From: Methanobacteriota archaeon
GTDB lineage: Archaea; Thermoplasmatota; Poseidoniia; Poseidoniales; Poseidoniaceae
NCBI GenBank assembly: GCA_018659375.1
Contig: JABJMO010000027.1
Coordinates: 1 to 64,000 of the forward strand
Reading direction: 5' to 3'
Length of the DNA: 64,000 nt
In this document: in pieces, positions 14,805 through 24,753 of the stretch
How the letters are laid out: each line of letters starts with the position of its first letter
How positions within the stretch are numbered: position 1 is the stretch's first letter
Notes under the pieces: model-generated
Databases searched by the model: none
Told to the model about the DNA's origin: nothing
What the model saw: the letters and a program-made list of their open reading frames with translations, nothing else
Translations under genes and position numbers: made by a program

Positions 14805-16613
14805 ATGCGAGCAACTGGCATGGCGGCTTTTTTGTGCCTCTTGCTAGTATGCACAACAATTCAATTCCAACCCAGCACCAATAATCAACTGGCGGAAGAA
14901 ACGGTTATTGCTCAATCTAATTCGGACGTTACTATCACTTTTACTAACGGACCCAGCAGCGGTCAAAGCTTGACTGGAGTTTATACACTTTCATTCAGTT
15001 TTGGCGGCACCGGTACTGTCACCTCACTGATTATCGAAATCTCTGATGGCACCACTTGGGACAATGTCGCCACTTTGACTGCCTCTCCATGGGTGACTTA
15101 CCTAGATACGACAACTCTCACTAACGGTTCTTACACCCTCAAAGCAACAGCATATGATGATACTGTCGCTGAAACTGTAGCCGAAATTTCACCAAGTTTT
15201 ACCATTGATAATCAAATACCTATAATCACGCAATTTACTGTTGACAATATTGAATATGGCACTGGAAGTTCGGCATTAGACAGGGCTTGGTTTTCCATTG
15301 GTTCAACTGCGGCTTTAGAGTTTTCTTGGAACGCTGCTGATGATGATTTGCTTAGAGCAACCCTAAGCAATGTCCCGGGGCCAGGTGCTCCAGCAAGCGA
15401 CGGTCCGTCCAATATTGCCTATGGCTGGGATTGGTCTTCGGGTAGTTTTGATGAAGGTACTTGGAACCCTCGACTTACCGTTTATGACAATTCCGGACTC
15501 AGTGTGACCGAAACTATGTTTATCGGAATTGATCGAACTGGACCAACAATCGGTACAATTACTAGTGGTTCATCATCAGGGTGGCTATCTAGTTCAAGTG
15601 TGACGTTATCTGGGTTGATTAATGCAGTAGATGATGGACAAGGCAGTGGACTTGCTTACACTGAAGTTAGTTTAGACGGGGCATCATGGACGCAAAATAC
15701 GCTAGACTCTTACACACTCAATCTAAATGATGGCAGCCATACAATTTCTATTAGGGCAGCAGATAATGTTGGCAATATTGGCCCAACTACCCAAATTTCA
15801 GTTCAAGTTGATACTGAAGACCCTATTGCCAACGGTTGGTTGGTAGATGAACTGACCACTGCACTAACCGGTTCAGCAAATGTTGAATTCCTAGCCATAG
15901 ATGAAAGCTCTGGAATTGACAATACTAATTCATTCATCGAGTATGGATTTGATGCTAATGGTTTTGGTCAAACCCCTGATTTATCTGGTTCTTGGCAGGC
16001 CTCTATGGGTAGCGGACTAGACAGTGAAGTGGCACAATTAAGTTGGGCTACAAAATCTAGGCAGTATTTGATGCTTAGAGCTACTGTTACCGATATCGCA
16101 GGAAATTCTTTCCAAACAAGTCCGGTGTTTTATCAGATTTTGCCTAGTCTAGACTTTGAATGGAATTTAACTGAAACTAATATTGATAGATTAATCGTCA
16201 AACCAGGAGATTCCACTGGCAATATTACTGTAACTGGTCTGTTAGAGGTCAATGAAAATTATGGCGGAACCATCACATTGCGACTTGAATCTGCACCAGC
16301 CGACCGGGACGCTCAAGTTGCGTGGACAGTCATAGAATCTCGAACTCTTGATGCAGGTTTAATGACTGACCAGGAAGAATTACTTCTTTGGAATTATACT
16401 GTACCAAGTAAAGGTCAATTCGATTTAAGATTGGTCATTGACCCAAATAACGTAATTGATGAATATAATGAAAACAACAATCAAAACTACATGGTAGTCA
16501 CTGGTGCTTCGGTTAGTAGCGTAATTAATGCCCCGTCATTTAACCCTTCAATAGGTGCAATAATTGTTTGCGCTTTCGTTATTTCACTACTACAGCGGAA
16601 TACAAGGGATTGA
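14805..16613 (+). CDS. Secreted Ig-like/CARDB surface protein with C-terminal membrane anchor
   Basis: The product is 602 residues from the ATG at 14805. A TTG at 14763 would extend it by 14. It has an N-terminal signal segment (MRATGMAAFLCLLLVCTT), then tandem Ig-like domains recognisable by SGSYTLKATAYD-, GSHTISIRAADNVGN- and DIAGNS-type text (bacterial Ig-like domain 3 style), and a CARDB-like domain ending FDLRLVIDPNNVIDEYNENNN. A final hydrophobic segment (GAIIVCAFVISLL) before RNTRD acts as membrane anchor. The gene ends 25 nt before the KH-domain gene, so the two may be co-transcribed despite unrelated roles. No catalytic residues are evident. Confidence 0.75.
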   Translation: MRATGMAAFLCLLLVCTTIQFQPSTNNQLAEETVIAQSNSDVTITFTNGPSSGQSLTGVYTLSFSFGGTGTVTSLIIEISDGTTWDNVATLTASPWVTYLDTTTLTNGSYTLKATAYDDTVAETVAEISPSFTIDNQIPIITQFTVDNIEYGTGSSALDRAWFSIGSTAALEFSWNAADDDLLRATLSNVPGPGAPASDGPSNIAYGWDWSSGSFDEGTWNPRLTVYDNSGLSVTETMFIGIDRTGPTIGTITSGSSSGWLSSSSVTLSGLINAVDDGQGSGLAYTEVSLDGASWTQNTLDSYTLNLNDGSHTISIRAADNVGNIGPTTQISVQVDTEDPIANGWLVDELTTALTGSANVEFLAIDESSGIDNTNSFIEYGFDANGFGQTPDLSGSWQASMGSGLDSEVAQLSWATKSRQYLMLRATVTDIAGNSFQTSPVFYQILPSLDFEWNLTETNIDRLIVKPGDSTGNITVTGLLEVNENYGGTITLRLESAPADRDAQVAWTVIESRTLDAGLMTDQEELLLWNYTVPSKGQFDLRLVIDPNNVIDEYNENNNQNYMVVTGASVSSVINAPSFNPSIGAIIVCAFVISLLQRNTRD

Positions 16614-16638
16614 AAAGATATGAGTCTCACGGACGACC

Positions 16639-17382
16639 ATGCGACAAGGTCTTCCTAGGGTGCCAAAAGACAGGATTGCTGTTTTGATAGGAGCCAAAGG
16701 TACTACGGTGAAATCAATTCGCGAAGCATGTGGATGTCAAGATTTATTCATCAATTCTGAAACTGGTGATGTCGAAGTCACATGGGGTGAACCGGGAAGT
16801 TATGACCCGGTTAAAGCAATGAAATTACCTGATGTGGTGAAGGCAATCGGCCGTGGAATGTCGCCAAAGGCGGCAATTCGCTTATTTGATGACCAACATT
16901 TTTTCGAAATGGTTGATTTGAGAGACTTCGTTGGTAAGCGTTCAAATCAGCAACGAAGAGTTCGCTCAAGAATTATTGGCAGTCAAGGAAAAGTAAGACA
17001 ATTGATTGAAAGTCTTACCGATACCGAGATTACTATTTACAAATCCACAGTAGTTATTATCGGCGAGCAAGAAGGTCTCTTTGCTGCTAGACAAGCAATA
17101 GAAATGCTGGCTGGTGGCTCTGAACATGGGTCTGTGCTGGGTTTCTTGGAAAAAGATCGAAGGAAATCAAAAATAAGTAATCGATCTCTAGATTCTATCG
17201 AAATTAAATCAGCTTCCGTCGAAACGACTGGTTTTGAAAATTTAGTTCCTGGGCTAACAGAAATCTCTAATCGGAGGTCTAGGAGAATGCGAGCCAGCCA
17301 AGTGGACCCAGAAGATGGAGAAGCGGTCTTTGAAATGATGGAATTATCTGAGGATGAAACTGTTGTTTGGGAAGAGGAATGA
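16639..17382 (+). CDS. KH-domain RNA-binding protein, archaeal Pno1/Dim2 (Krr1-like) homologue
   Basis: The product is 247 residues. It carries two KH domains: the first with GxxG loop GAKG (18-21, IAVLIGAKGTTVKSIRE), the second with GSQG (about 114-117, RSRIIGSQGKVRQLIE). The segment LPDVVKAIGRGMSPKAAIRLF between them is characteristic of the archaeal Pno1/Dim2 family, which acts in 16S rRNA maturation. The C-terminal about 90 residues are a charged extension of low complexity. In many archaea this gene sits with aIF1A and RIO1. Here those two lie immediately downstream but on the opposite strand, ending 4 nt from this gene's stop. Confidence 0.87.
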   Translation: MRQGLPRVPKDRIAVLIGAKGTTVKSIREACGCQDLFINSETGDVEVTWGEPGSYDPVKAMKLPDVVKAIGRGMSPKAAIRLFDDQHFFEMVDLRDFVGKRSNQQRRVRSRIIGSQGKVRQLIESLTDTEITIYKSTVVIIGEQEGLFAARQAIEMLAGGSEHGSVLGFLEKDRRKSKISNRSLDSIEIKSASVETTGFENLVPGLTEISNRRSRRMRASQVDPEDGEAVFEMMELSEDETVVWEEE

Positions 17383-17386
17383 CCAT

Positions 17387-18361
17387 TCATTCTTGTTCCA
17401 CAATATGTGTCAAATCCATATTAAGCACCTCATACATTGCTTCAGCAAGTTCCTTATCTAACCCGTTTTTATTACCCCATTCCACCAATCGAGTAACGTC
17501 CCTGATGAGGAACTCCTGTGCTTTAGGATGAGTTTGTATTACTGCTTGACCAACATCGATTACGATTGGTCCAACCTCATCGCTCCATAAGATGTTGAAC
17601 GGCGAAAAATCTCCGTGGACCAAGTTTGCTTTTTGCCATGCTACCGCAAGAAATTCTAACAATTCATCATATACTTCTTGCGGATTTTCAACTGAAACCT
17701 CGCGTAGTTTAGGATATGGTGAGGTATCATTACCAAGGTAATCCATCACCAAGACGTTTTTGTGAATACCCAGCGGTTGAGGCACCTTAAGACCCCATTT
17801 GGCTAATCTCGATAGATTTCTTTGTTCTTTCCTCACCCATATGTCGACTAGGTCTCGATGCCGGCGTCGGAGTCCGCTGAATCTGCGATCGCCTTCGATA
17901 TATTGAATTAGATTCTTAAAAACTGCATTAGAGGTGTGAAAGATTTTGATTGCAATCGGTTTACCATTTGGGTCTGTACCATGAAATACGTGGGCTTCTT
18001 TACCTCTAGCGACGGGAAAATCAACCGTATCAATGACTTCATTTTTCATCAACTTAAATATCGACATAAGGGTGAGTCTATCAAAGACTTGATCAAACAC
18101 TCGTCGGTCAACCCATTCAAATGAACCCTTTCCCATAACTCCTTGCAGTTTATTTTCTATGTCCCGGAATAGGGATTTGTACCGTTTTTCCTTCATCCAC
18201 TCATACTTACCAGTAGAAGTTTCTAGGGAATCGATAAAGTCGCGATCATCTCGTTCATCTTGGTCGATTTTCTTCTTTGACTTTGACCGCTTTGATTTAC
18301 CTTTCCGGTTGCGGTTCTTATTGATTGCCAGTTCGTCCCAGTTTTCTTTTCGGTCTTTCAA
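17387..18361 (-). CDS. rio1: RIO1-type serine/threonine kinase
   Basis: The product is 324 residues. Kinase landmarks are present: nucleotide loop ARGKEAHVF (118-126), K139 in IAIKIF, the catalytic loop VHGDFSPFN with D251 and N256, and metal-binding D269 in IDVGQAV. The missing activation-segment subdomains are typical of RIO kinases. A Lys/Arg-rich tail of about 50 residues precedes the domain. RIO1 acts as an ATPase/kinase in late small-subunit ribosome maturation. The start is a TTG with GAGGTG 6 nt upstream, 22 nt after the aIF1A stop, so the two form an operon. No ATG gives a complete kinase domain closer to that site. Confidence 0.94.
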   Translation of the reverse strand: MKDRKENWDELAINKNRNRKGKSKRSKSKKKIDQDERDDRDFIDSLETSTGKYEWMKEKRYKSLFRDIENKLQGVMGKGSFEWVDRRVFDQVFDRLTLMSIFKLMKNEVIDTVDFPVARGKEAHVFHGTDPNGKPIAIKIFHTSNAVFKNLIQYIEGDRRFSGLRRRHRDLVDIWVRKEQRNLSRLAKWGLKVPQPLGIHKNVLVMDYLGNDTSPYPKLREVSVENPQEVYDELLEFLAVAWQKANLVHGDFSPFNILWSDEVGPIVIDVGQAVIQTHPKAQEFLIRDVTRLVEWGNKNGLDKELAEAMYEVLNMDLTHIVEQE

Positions 18362-18383
18362 TCGACCACCTCTGGGCTTTTAT

Positions 18384-19052
18384 TTAGCCGAATAATGAGT
18401 CGATATCGATGTCTTCATCATCATCATCGCCCTCATAACCGGAATCTGGATATTCTTCAACTGGGACAAAAGGCTCTTCGGTGGCCTCTGTTGGTGCTTC
18501 TTTGGATTCTACTTCTTCAGCTTCCCCAAACATGTCATCAACATCGTGTTCTTCCTCTTCACTAGCATCACCAAACATAGAGTTAACATCATCGTCAGAA
18601 TCCTCGACCACATCATCCTCTTCTTCCTCCATGACTCCAAAAATATCATCATGCTCGTCGTCATCATCATGGGTTACATTCATTCCAAAGATATCAACAT
18701 CATCAGGGAGAACTCCTTTTCTCGATAAGTACATGGCTTGAGTTTTGGTATATCTGTGCGTTACGTCAGCCTTAGAATCCTGAAAATCCCATGGCCAGAC
18801 AATTATCAAGTCACCCTCTCTAACCCATTGTCGACGCCTCATTTTACCAGGAATCCTAGCAAGTCTAGTCTCTCCATCTTCGCAAAGTATTGACACTCTT
18901 CTGCCGCCTAGAATTTGGTCGGCTAGGGCAAACATCTCGTTGATTTTTCGGTTTGGCATTTTGACACGAATCTTACTAGTCGAACCGTCCTCTGGATTTT
19001 CCAGACGGGCTAGCTCTTCTACGTCGACTTTTTCTTCGTGTCTTCTACCCAT
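18384..19052 (-). CDS. eif1a: Translation initiation factor aIF1A with long acidic repeat tail
   Basis: The product is 222 residues, about twice the usual archaeal length of about 100-115. Residues 25-110 form the S1-like OB fold (RKINEMFALADQILGGRRV, PGKMRRRQWVREGDLIIVWPWD), which binds the ribosomal A site during initiation. Residues about 118-222 are an Asp/Glu-rich tail with five short repeats of the form [DS]-hydrophobic-F-G: DIFG 120-123, DIFG 136-139, SMFG 158-161, DMFG 173-176 and SLFG 219-222, the last exactly at the C-terminus. Eukaryotic eIF1A also has an acidic C-terminal tail whose end contacts eIF5B, so the repeats may be factor-binding motifs. It heads the aIF1A-RIO1 operon. 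Confidence 0.92.
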   Translation of the reverse strand: MGRRHEEKVDVEELARLENPEDGSTSKIRVKMPNRKINEMFALADQILGGRRVSILCEDGETRLARIPGKMRRRQWVREGDLIIVWPWDFQDSKADVTHRYTKTQAMYLSRKGVLPDDVDIFGMNVTHDDDDEHDDIFGVMEEEEDDVVEDSDDDVNSMFGDASEEEEHDVDDMFGEAEEVESKEAPTEATEEPFVPVEEYPDSGYEGDDDDEDIDIDSLFG

Positions 19053-19112
19053 TGAGTCTCACTCATCCGGCCTAATCGACATCCCTTATTGAATTGACCA
19101 CATAGAAGGAGA

Positions 19113-20840
19113 TTAATTCCAACTATAATTTAGGCTCTTTGCAGCAACTTCACAAATCTCTAACAATTGGTCGCTAGCAACTCCCATGAAGAGTGTCACC
19201 ATTAAACAGGCTAGGATGGCAAATCTTACTTGCCAGCCTGATGGTAGCGGTCCTGTCCTGCCTTCTTCAGGTTCCTCAAAGAACATAACAACTACAACTC
19301 TTAGATAGTAAAACACCGATATTGCTGAGTTAATTACCATAGCAAGGGCTAACCACCAAACCCAGTGAACATCGGCAAGACCGTAATCTCCGCCAGCCAT
19401 TATTTCAGCACCCATCTGGCCAATTGCCACCTTGACAATACCCATAATGACTAGAAGTTTAGAGACGAATCCTGCTAATGGAGGTACACCAGCAAGTGAA
19501 ATCATGAAGACAAACATAGCAACTGCTAGGAATGGTTCACGCTTTGCTAAACCACCAAGCGATGAAAGACGTGATGCATCACCATCTGATTCTAATACCG
19601 AGAGAACTAGGAAAGCTCCAAGCTTAAACGCAACAAGAACCACAAGATGGAAAATCACTGCGGTTAGCACGGCAACGGCTGCTTCACCGGGCTCTCCTGC
19701 AAGTGAGTCATCCCAATTCCATGCCCCAATCGCAGTTATTGCAGCAAGCATGTATCCCGCATGAGCGACTGACGAGTAGGCAAGCATACGCTTAGGATTC
19801 GTGCTGCCAAGGGCAGCAATATTACCCCATGTCATAGTGACTAGTGAAATTATTCCAAGTAAAGTTAACCATACAGTACCGTCTTCGCTCGCCTCAGGTG
19901 ATGCAACAATTAGCAGCATTCTGATAAGTCCGATGATACCCATTGCCTTGCTGGCTGTAGCCAAAATACCGGCAACTGGGCTGCTAGCACCTGCATATGC
20001 ATCTGGCGCCGCAAAGTGGAAAGGCGCAGCACTAACTTTGAATCCAAAGCCAACCAAAACAAAGCCAATACCGATTAGTGGAAGGGGATCAGTTCCATTG
20101 ATTACGAACTGTGCGGCAAGGACATCAAATTGTAAAGAACCAGCCCATAAGTAAAGCATTGAAAGTCCATAAAGCCCAACTCCAGAGGCTACTGAGCCCA
20201 CGATGAAATATTTCATTCCTGCTTCTGTACCAACCTTAGATTCCTTGTAGAAGGCAACTAAGACATAGGTTGAGAATGAGGCTAACTCAAGACCAATAAA
20301 CAAGACAAACAAGTCTTGTGCAAGGGCAACTACAGACATACCCAAGCCACAAGTCAACATTAGAATATAGAAATCCGCTTGTCGGCGATTGTTATACAGG
20401 TCATCTGTAGACAATCTAGGACCTATTCCTTTGACTTCTAAACGATTCATTGAAGCAAATGCTGCTAAGGTAAGTGCACCAAAGAAGATCATTTCAAAGA
20501 CTCTACTAAAGCCATTTACCAACAACAATTGTGTGCCGTTTTCAGTAACAATGGCAGTTCGGTCAACTCCATCTTGGAACGATAATACTGTTTGGACAAA
20601 TGCTGCACCTAAAGTAATCGTAGCGATCCATGCTGGCATCTTAGGATTGCTGGTAATTTTGAATCTCTCACCACCAAACAACCACATTACTCTAGTCTGA
20701 GTACCTGGTATTCTGAAGGTCCCTTTACCGATGTTTGGGATGATAATCAATGCTAAGAGACCGGCAAAAATTATCAGTTCAGGGCAAAGTGCCGCAATGA
20801 AACCATCACCAAATGGCTCAACGTTTTGTACAGTGGACAT
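19113..20840 (-). CDS. nuoN: NADH-dehydrogenase-like complex subunit N (antiporter-type proton channel)
   Basis: The product is 575 residues with about 14 TM helices. It has the Mrp-antiporter-like core, including lysine-bearing helices near FGFKVSAAPFHFAAPDAYAGA and the GxxSxxAHAGYM segment (SSVAHAGYMLAAI). The ATG at 20840 lies 1 nt after the nuoM stop and is preceded by GGAGGTG. A GTG at 20849 lies inside that ribosome site and is rejected. It is one of the three proton-pumping membrane subunits (L, M, N) and the last gene of the nuo operon. Confidence 0.95.
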   Translation of the reverse strand: MSTVQNVEPFGDGFIAALCPELIIFAGLLALIIIPNIGKGTFRIPGTQTRVMWLFGGERFKITSNPKMPAWIATITLGAAFVQTVLSFQDGVDRTAIVTENGTQLLLVNGFSRVFEMIFFGALTLAAFASMNRLEVKGIGPRLSTDDLYNNRRQADFYILMLTCGLGMSVVALAQDLFVLFIGLELASFSTYVLVAFYKESKVGTEAGMKYFIVGSVASGVGLYGLSMLYLWAGSLQFDVLAAQFVINGTDPLPLIGIGFVLVGFGFKVSAAPFHFAAPDAYAGASSPVAGILATASKAMGIIGLIRMLLIVASPEASEDGTVWLTLLGIISLVTMTWGNIAALGSTNPKRMLAYSSVAHAGYMLAAITAIGAWNWDDSLAGEPGEAAVAVLTAVIFHLVVLVAFKLGAFLVLSVLESDGDASRLSSLGGLAKREPFLAVAMFVFMISLAGVPPLAGFVSKLLVIMGIVKVAIGQMGAEIMAGGDYGLADVHWVWWLALAMVINSAISVFYYLRVVVVMFFEEPEEGRTGPLPSGWQVRFAILACLMVTLFMGVASDQLLEICEVAAKSLNYSWN

Positions 20841-20841
20841 A

Positions 20842-22470
20842 TCAGGCACCTCCCTTTAGGAGAGGGATTATTAGGCCCTCAAATGCTTGTATGGTCCAAT
20901 CATCCATCATGTCTAAAGCAATCCATGGCAGAACACCAAAGATTATGGTGAATAGAGCCAATATCAACATGGCGAATTTTTCTGAATTACTGATATCAGG
21001 AATTGCGTGTCCTTTCATAGACGCTGGAGGTTGTGTATCTTCTCCGCCTTCGAATATTGTTCTCTGCATTGACCATAGATAATAAGCGGCAGTTAGGGCT
21101 AGAACAAGAGCTGGTCCAACCATCCACCAAATGCTCCATCCATCAAGAGAAATCATTTTCCAGAGGGCGATTAACATCATAATTTCAGCGACAAACCCGG
21201 CAAGCAGCGGTAGACCCAAAGACGCCATCCAAGCAAACATCATTGATGTAGCAAGCCATGGTGAATGTTTAGCCATACCTCTCATCGCCCCGATTTCCAT
21301 ACTGTGATAATGATGTTTGAAAGCACCGCAAACTGCGAACAGCATTGGACTGATTATACCGTGAGCGAACATCATGAAGAGTGCTGCAGCCCAGCCCATT
21401 GGCTGCATTGTAGCAATTCCGATTAGGATTACTCCCATGTGAGATACCGATGAATAAGCAACCATCTTCTTGAGATTGGTTTGACCCAAACAAACTATTG
21501 CGCCCCAAACTAAGGAAACCATACCAATTATCATCAAGGCTAATTGGAAGTGATATAATGCATGTGGAAACAAACTGATCGGTAACCTAAACATTCCATA
21601 GGCGCCCATTTTCAGCATTACTCCAGCAAGCAGCATAGAGCCACCTGTTGGTGCTTGTACGTGAGCATCTGGCAGCCAAGTATGGAATGGAACTGCTGGA
21701 AGTTTGACTAAAAACCCAATCATCAGCATAACAAAGAGTATCTTTTGCATTTGAGCGCCCAGATACCAGTTGTCTCCAATATTGTTAGCCCTAGCATTAT
21801 CTATCAGTTCTGGAATGGAGAAACTCCTACCAGTCATCGTCCCTGATGAGGCCAAACTGTATGGGTCTTGTAAGAAGTACAAGGTGATTAGACCTAACAG
21901 CATTACTACTGATGCAGTGAAGGTGTAGATGAAGAACTTCTGAGAAGCATACTTTCGATCTTTGCCGCCCCATTTTAGAATAAGGAAAAACATTGGAATT
22001 AGAGTTAATTCCCAAAACACGTAGAACATGAATAAATCAAGTGAAACAAATACTCCAATTAGCGCACCGCCCATCATCAATAGAAGAGGGAAATAGGTGG
22101 CTCCATGTTTTTCATTCCAGGTAGCAATTATGGTGACAGGTAGCAAGAAAGTAGTCAACCAAACCATAGGGAAAGATAGTGCATCAAGGCCAACAGCCCA
22201 ATTGATTCCAAGACTTTCAACCCAGGTATATTTATGTTCAAACTCATATTCATTGAAACCTATATCCATCCAAGTTACATCGCCAAAGTATCTAAAGAAC
22301 ATACCAGTAGTAAGAACGAGCATCAATAATGAAAATACTAGACATGCCATTCTAACTGGTCCAACTAAGCGAGCACGCATTCGAGCATTGGCGTTAGACA
22401 CAAAGGCTAGTAAAATCATGCTGGCAATTAATGGGAACGCCACCAAAGGTATAGAAATTAAGTCAGTCAA
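20842..22470 (-). CDS. nuoM: NADH-dehydrogenase-like complex subunit M
   Basis: The product is 542 residues, of antiporter type. Family text includes FYVFWELTLIPMFFLI (conserved Glu of TM5), LPAVPFHTWLPDAHVQAPTGGSMLLAG and AYSSVSHMGVILIG. The start is a TTG at 22470 directly after the nuoL TGA (TGATTG), with GGGGTGG just upstream. No ATG is available near the canonical N-terminus. It pumps protons or cations together with L and N. Confidence 0.95.
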   Translation of the reverse strand: MTDLISIPLVAFPLIASMILLAFVSNANARMRARLVGPVRMACLVFSLLMLVLTTGMFFRYFGDVTWMDIGFNEYEFEHKYTWVESLGINWAVGLDALSFPMVWLTTFLLPVTIIATWNEKHGATYFPLLLMMGGALIGVFVSLDLFMFYVFWELTLIPMFFLILKWGGKDRKYASQKFFIYTFTASVVMLLGLITLYFLQDPYSLASSGTMTGRSFSIPELIDNARANNIGDNWYLGAQMQKILFVMLMIGFLVKLPAVPFHTWLPDAHVQAPTGGSMLLAGVMLKMGAYGMFRLPISLFPHALYHFQLALMIIGMVSLVWGAIVCLGQTNLKKMVAYSSVSHMGVILIGIATMQPMGWAAALFMMFAHGIISPMLFAVCGAFKHHYHSMEIGAMRGMAKHSPWLATSMMFAWMASLGLPLLAGFVAEIMMLIALWKMISLDGWSIWWMVGPALVLALTAAYYLWSMQRTIFEGGEDTQPPASMKGHAIPDISNSEKFAMLILALFTIIFGVLPWIALDMMDDWTIQAFEGLIIPLLKGGA

Positions 22471-24747
22471 TCAAGCCACCCCCCAAAGTAAAAAGAAAAT
22501 ACCTAATGTCCCAACTGCGACCATTAGAATGTAGTCTCGAGCAGACCCTGTAGTCATTGAACGAACAACTTTGGAAATTGATTGAGTTCCAGTCTCAATC
22601 TTCTTTATTACTCCATCAACGATATTCTTGTCAGCCTCTGCTGATTTATCTGAAAATCCGGCGACAATCTTGAGCATAGCCATGTCGTAATAGTGGTCAA
22701 TGTAGAGCCTGTTCTCTAGTGCTCTAGACAATCCAGAGTTAGCGATTGCTTGGTTATCGAAATTATAACGATTGTAGACCCAAGCATTTAGTCTAATAAT
22801 TGGCTTCATCCATGGCTTAACTTTCTCGCCTTCAGCCAAACTGCCGCCATACAGCGAAAGGGCAAGACCTGGCCCTAATACTGCACCAATAGCAATTGCT
22901 ACATATGTTAGAATGAAGAAGAATGTGTCTCCATTAGCAAATGCATGACTCATTTCGTAAGCGATGCCCTCAAAGAGATTCTTTTCAGATAATAGACCAT
23001 ATTCGCTGTCTGGTGCCCAGTGAGTAAAGCCCATTCCAGCAAACAAAATAGCTGATAGAGTGACAAAGGTAAGGACAAATAATGGGATTTTAATCCAAGT
23101 ATTAGTTTGACCAACGTGGGCTGCAACTTCGGTCTTTGGTTTGCCAGCGAAGGTCTTCAGCCACATTCTTGACATGTAAAATCCAGTCATTGCGGCTCCA
23201 ACAAGCACACATATTGCTGGCAGGAAGAAACGAGGATCTTCAAGAGCAACCCTCCATGCGTTGGCGATGATTCCTTCTTTAGACCAAAAACCACCAATCA
23301 GTGGAAGACCCATAATTGAGGCAGAACCTACCAACATTGCGGTAGCGGTAAGTGGCATCTTGGAAGCCAGCCCACCCATGTTGTCCATTGATTGTGCGTC
23401 AAATTCTTCTTCGTGATGTTCATCATGGTCGCCATGATCATCATGATGATCGTCATGGTGGTGTAAGTGATGATGAGCATGATGCACTTCGTGAATTACT
23501 GAACCACTGGCCATAAACAGCATACCTTTGGCCATTGCGTGATTAAACAAGTGGAATAGAGCAGCACCAAATGCTACAATAACAATGTAATGTGCATCAG
23601 CATCAGTTTGCCAGTCAAGAGTATTAGCAAGGAACATTGCGCAACCTAGACCTGTGAAGATGTAAGCGAGTTGACTCATTGTTGAGTAAGCTAGGACCTT
23701 TTTCAAATCGTGCTGGACAAAGGCAATTGCTGCCGCCATTACTGCAGTAATTCCACCAACTAGGGCAATGATGAATGCAAGGTCAACCAAATCATGTTGT
23801 AGATACTCTGAGCCAAAGAATGGAAACATCCGAGCAACTAAGTAAAGACCGGCATTGACCATTGTTGCTGCGTGAATAAGTGCTGAAACTGGGGTTGGTC
23901 CTTCCATAGCATCAGGCAACCATACGTGTAATGGGAATTGAGCAGATTTACCTACCGCACCGATAAACATCAGACCAAGTGCCCATTGCAAAGTGCTAGA
24001 TGAAACTCCAGCCATGAATGTCTCATCTTCAACCGCGCTAAAGATAACATCATAGTCAAGTGAACCGAACATATCCCACATCATGACTAGGCCGATTATC
24101 AAGAATACATCGCCAATACGAGTGGTCAGGAACGCTTTCTTTGCCGCATATGCTGCGCTTGGTTTTTCGTAATAGAAACCAATCAGTAGGTAGGAACAAA
24201 GACCCATAATTTCCCAGAAGATAAACAACCAGAGGAAGGAGTCTGCTAGTACCATACCTAGCATACCGGAACAGAATAGTACAAACTCTGCGTAAAAACG
24301 ATGGTTTCGGTTATCATTGATAGGATCGGTATTCATGTAACCAATGCTGAAGATATTAATTAACAAACACAAGAATGACGCCACAAATAGCAGCATAACA
24401 GTGATGTGGTCGATATAAATTCCAAAACCAAAGGAAATTGATGTTAAATTACCGCTCTCATATACACTGGAATTTAGCCACAGGAAATCTACGGAATCTT
24501 TCATGCTGGCAAATCCCCCAAGATGATCTTTAATCAACAATAGAGAGATGATTAAACTAGAGGCCATGACTACTAAAGCAATTATGCCTCCCTCTTTCAT
24601 TGTGTCTTTCCAAAATGGGTTCCTGTTGAACACCCGCCCAAGGAATAAAATCACCGGGAATGCTAACATTGGAAGAAGAATAATCAGTGGTGCAAATTGC
24701 ATTAATTCGCTATCGATGATTGTGTCTGTGCCTGTTCCTGCCACCAT
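22471..24747 (-). CDS. nuoL: NADH-dehydrogenase-like complex subunit L with His-rich cytosolic or periplasmic loop
   Basis: The product is 758 residues. It carries the conserved LFIFWEIMGLCSYLLIGFYY and QFPLHVWLPDAMEGPTPVSALIHAATMV blocks and the C-terminal lateral-helix region. Between the TM blocks, at about residues 413-447, it has a loop made almost entirely of His, Asp and Glu, which is absent from bacterial NuoL. Such a loop could bind divalent metal or modulate local pH. The ATG follows GAGGTGAG and lies 6 nt after the nuoK stop. Confidence 0.96.
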   Translation of the reverse strand: MVAGTGTDTIIDSELMQFAPLIILLPMLAFPVILFLGRVFNRNPFWKDTMKEGGIIALVVMASSLIISLLLIKDHLGGFASMKDSVDFLWLNSSVYESGNLTSISFGFGIYIDHITVMLLFVASFLCLLINIFSIGYMNTDPINDNRNHRFYAEFVLFCSGMLGMVLADSFLWLFIFWEIMGLCSYLLIGFYYEKPSAAYAAKKAFLTTRIGDVFLIIGLVMMWDMFGSLDYDVIFSAVEDETFMAGVSSSTLQWALGLMFIGAVGKSAQFPLHVWLPDAMEGPTPVSALIHAATMVNAGLYLVARMFPFFGSEYLQHDLVDLAFIIALVGGITAVMAAAIAFVQHDLKKVLAYSTMSQLAYIFTGLGCAMFLANTLDWQTDADAHYIVIVAFGAALFHLFNHAMAKGMLFMASGSVIHEVHHAHHHLHHHDDHHDDHGDHDEHHEEEFDAQSMDNMGGLASKMPLTATAMLVGSASIMGLPLIGGFWSKEGIIANAWRVALEDPRFFLPAICVLVGAAMTGFYMSRMWLKTFAGKPKTEVAAHVGQTNTWIKIPLFVLTFVTLSAILFAGMGFTHWAPDSEYGLLSEKNLFEGIAYEMSHAFANGDTFFFILTYVAIAIGAVLGPGLALSLYGGSLAEGEKVKPWMKPIIRLNAWVYNRYNFDNQAIANSGLSRALENRLYIDHYYDMAMLKIVAGFSDKSAEADKNIVDGVIKKIETGTQSISKVVRSMTTGSARDYILMVAVGTLGIFFLLWGVA

Positions 24748-24753
24748 CTCACC

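Noticed and set aside
18481-18741. Plus-strand Ser-rich ORF opposite the aIF1A tail
   Set aside because: Ser runs arise from the complement of GAT/GAA-rich codons in the acidic tail.
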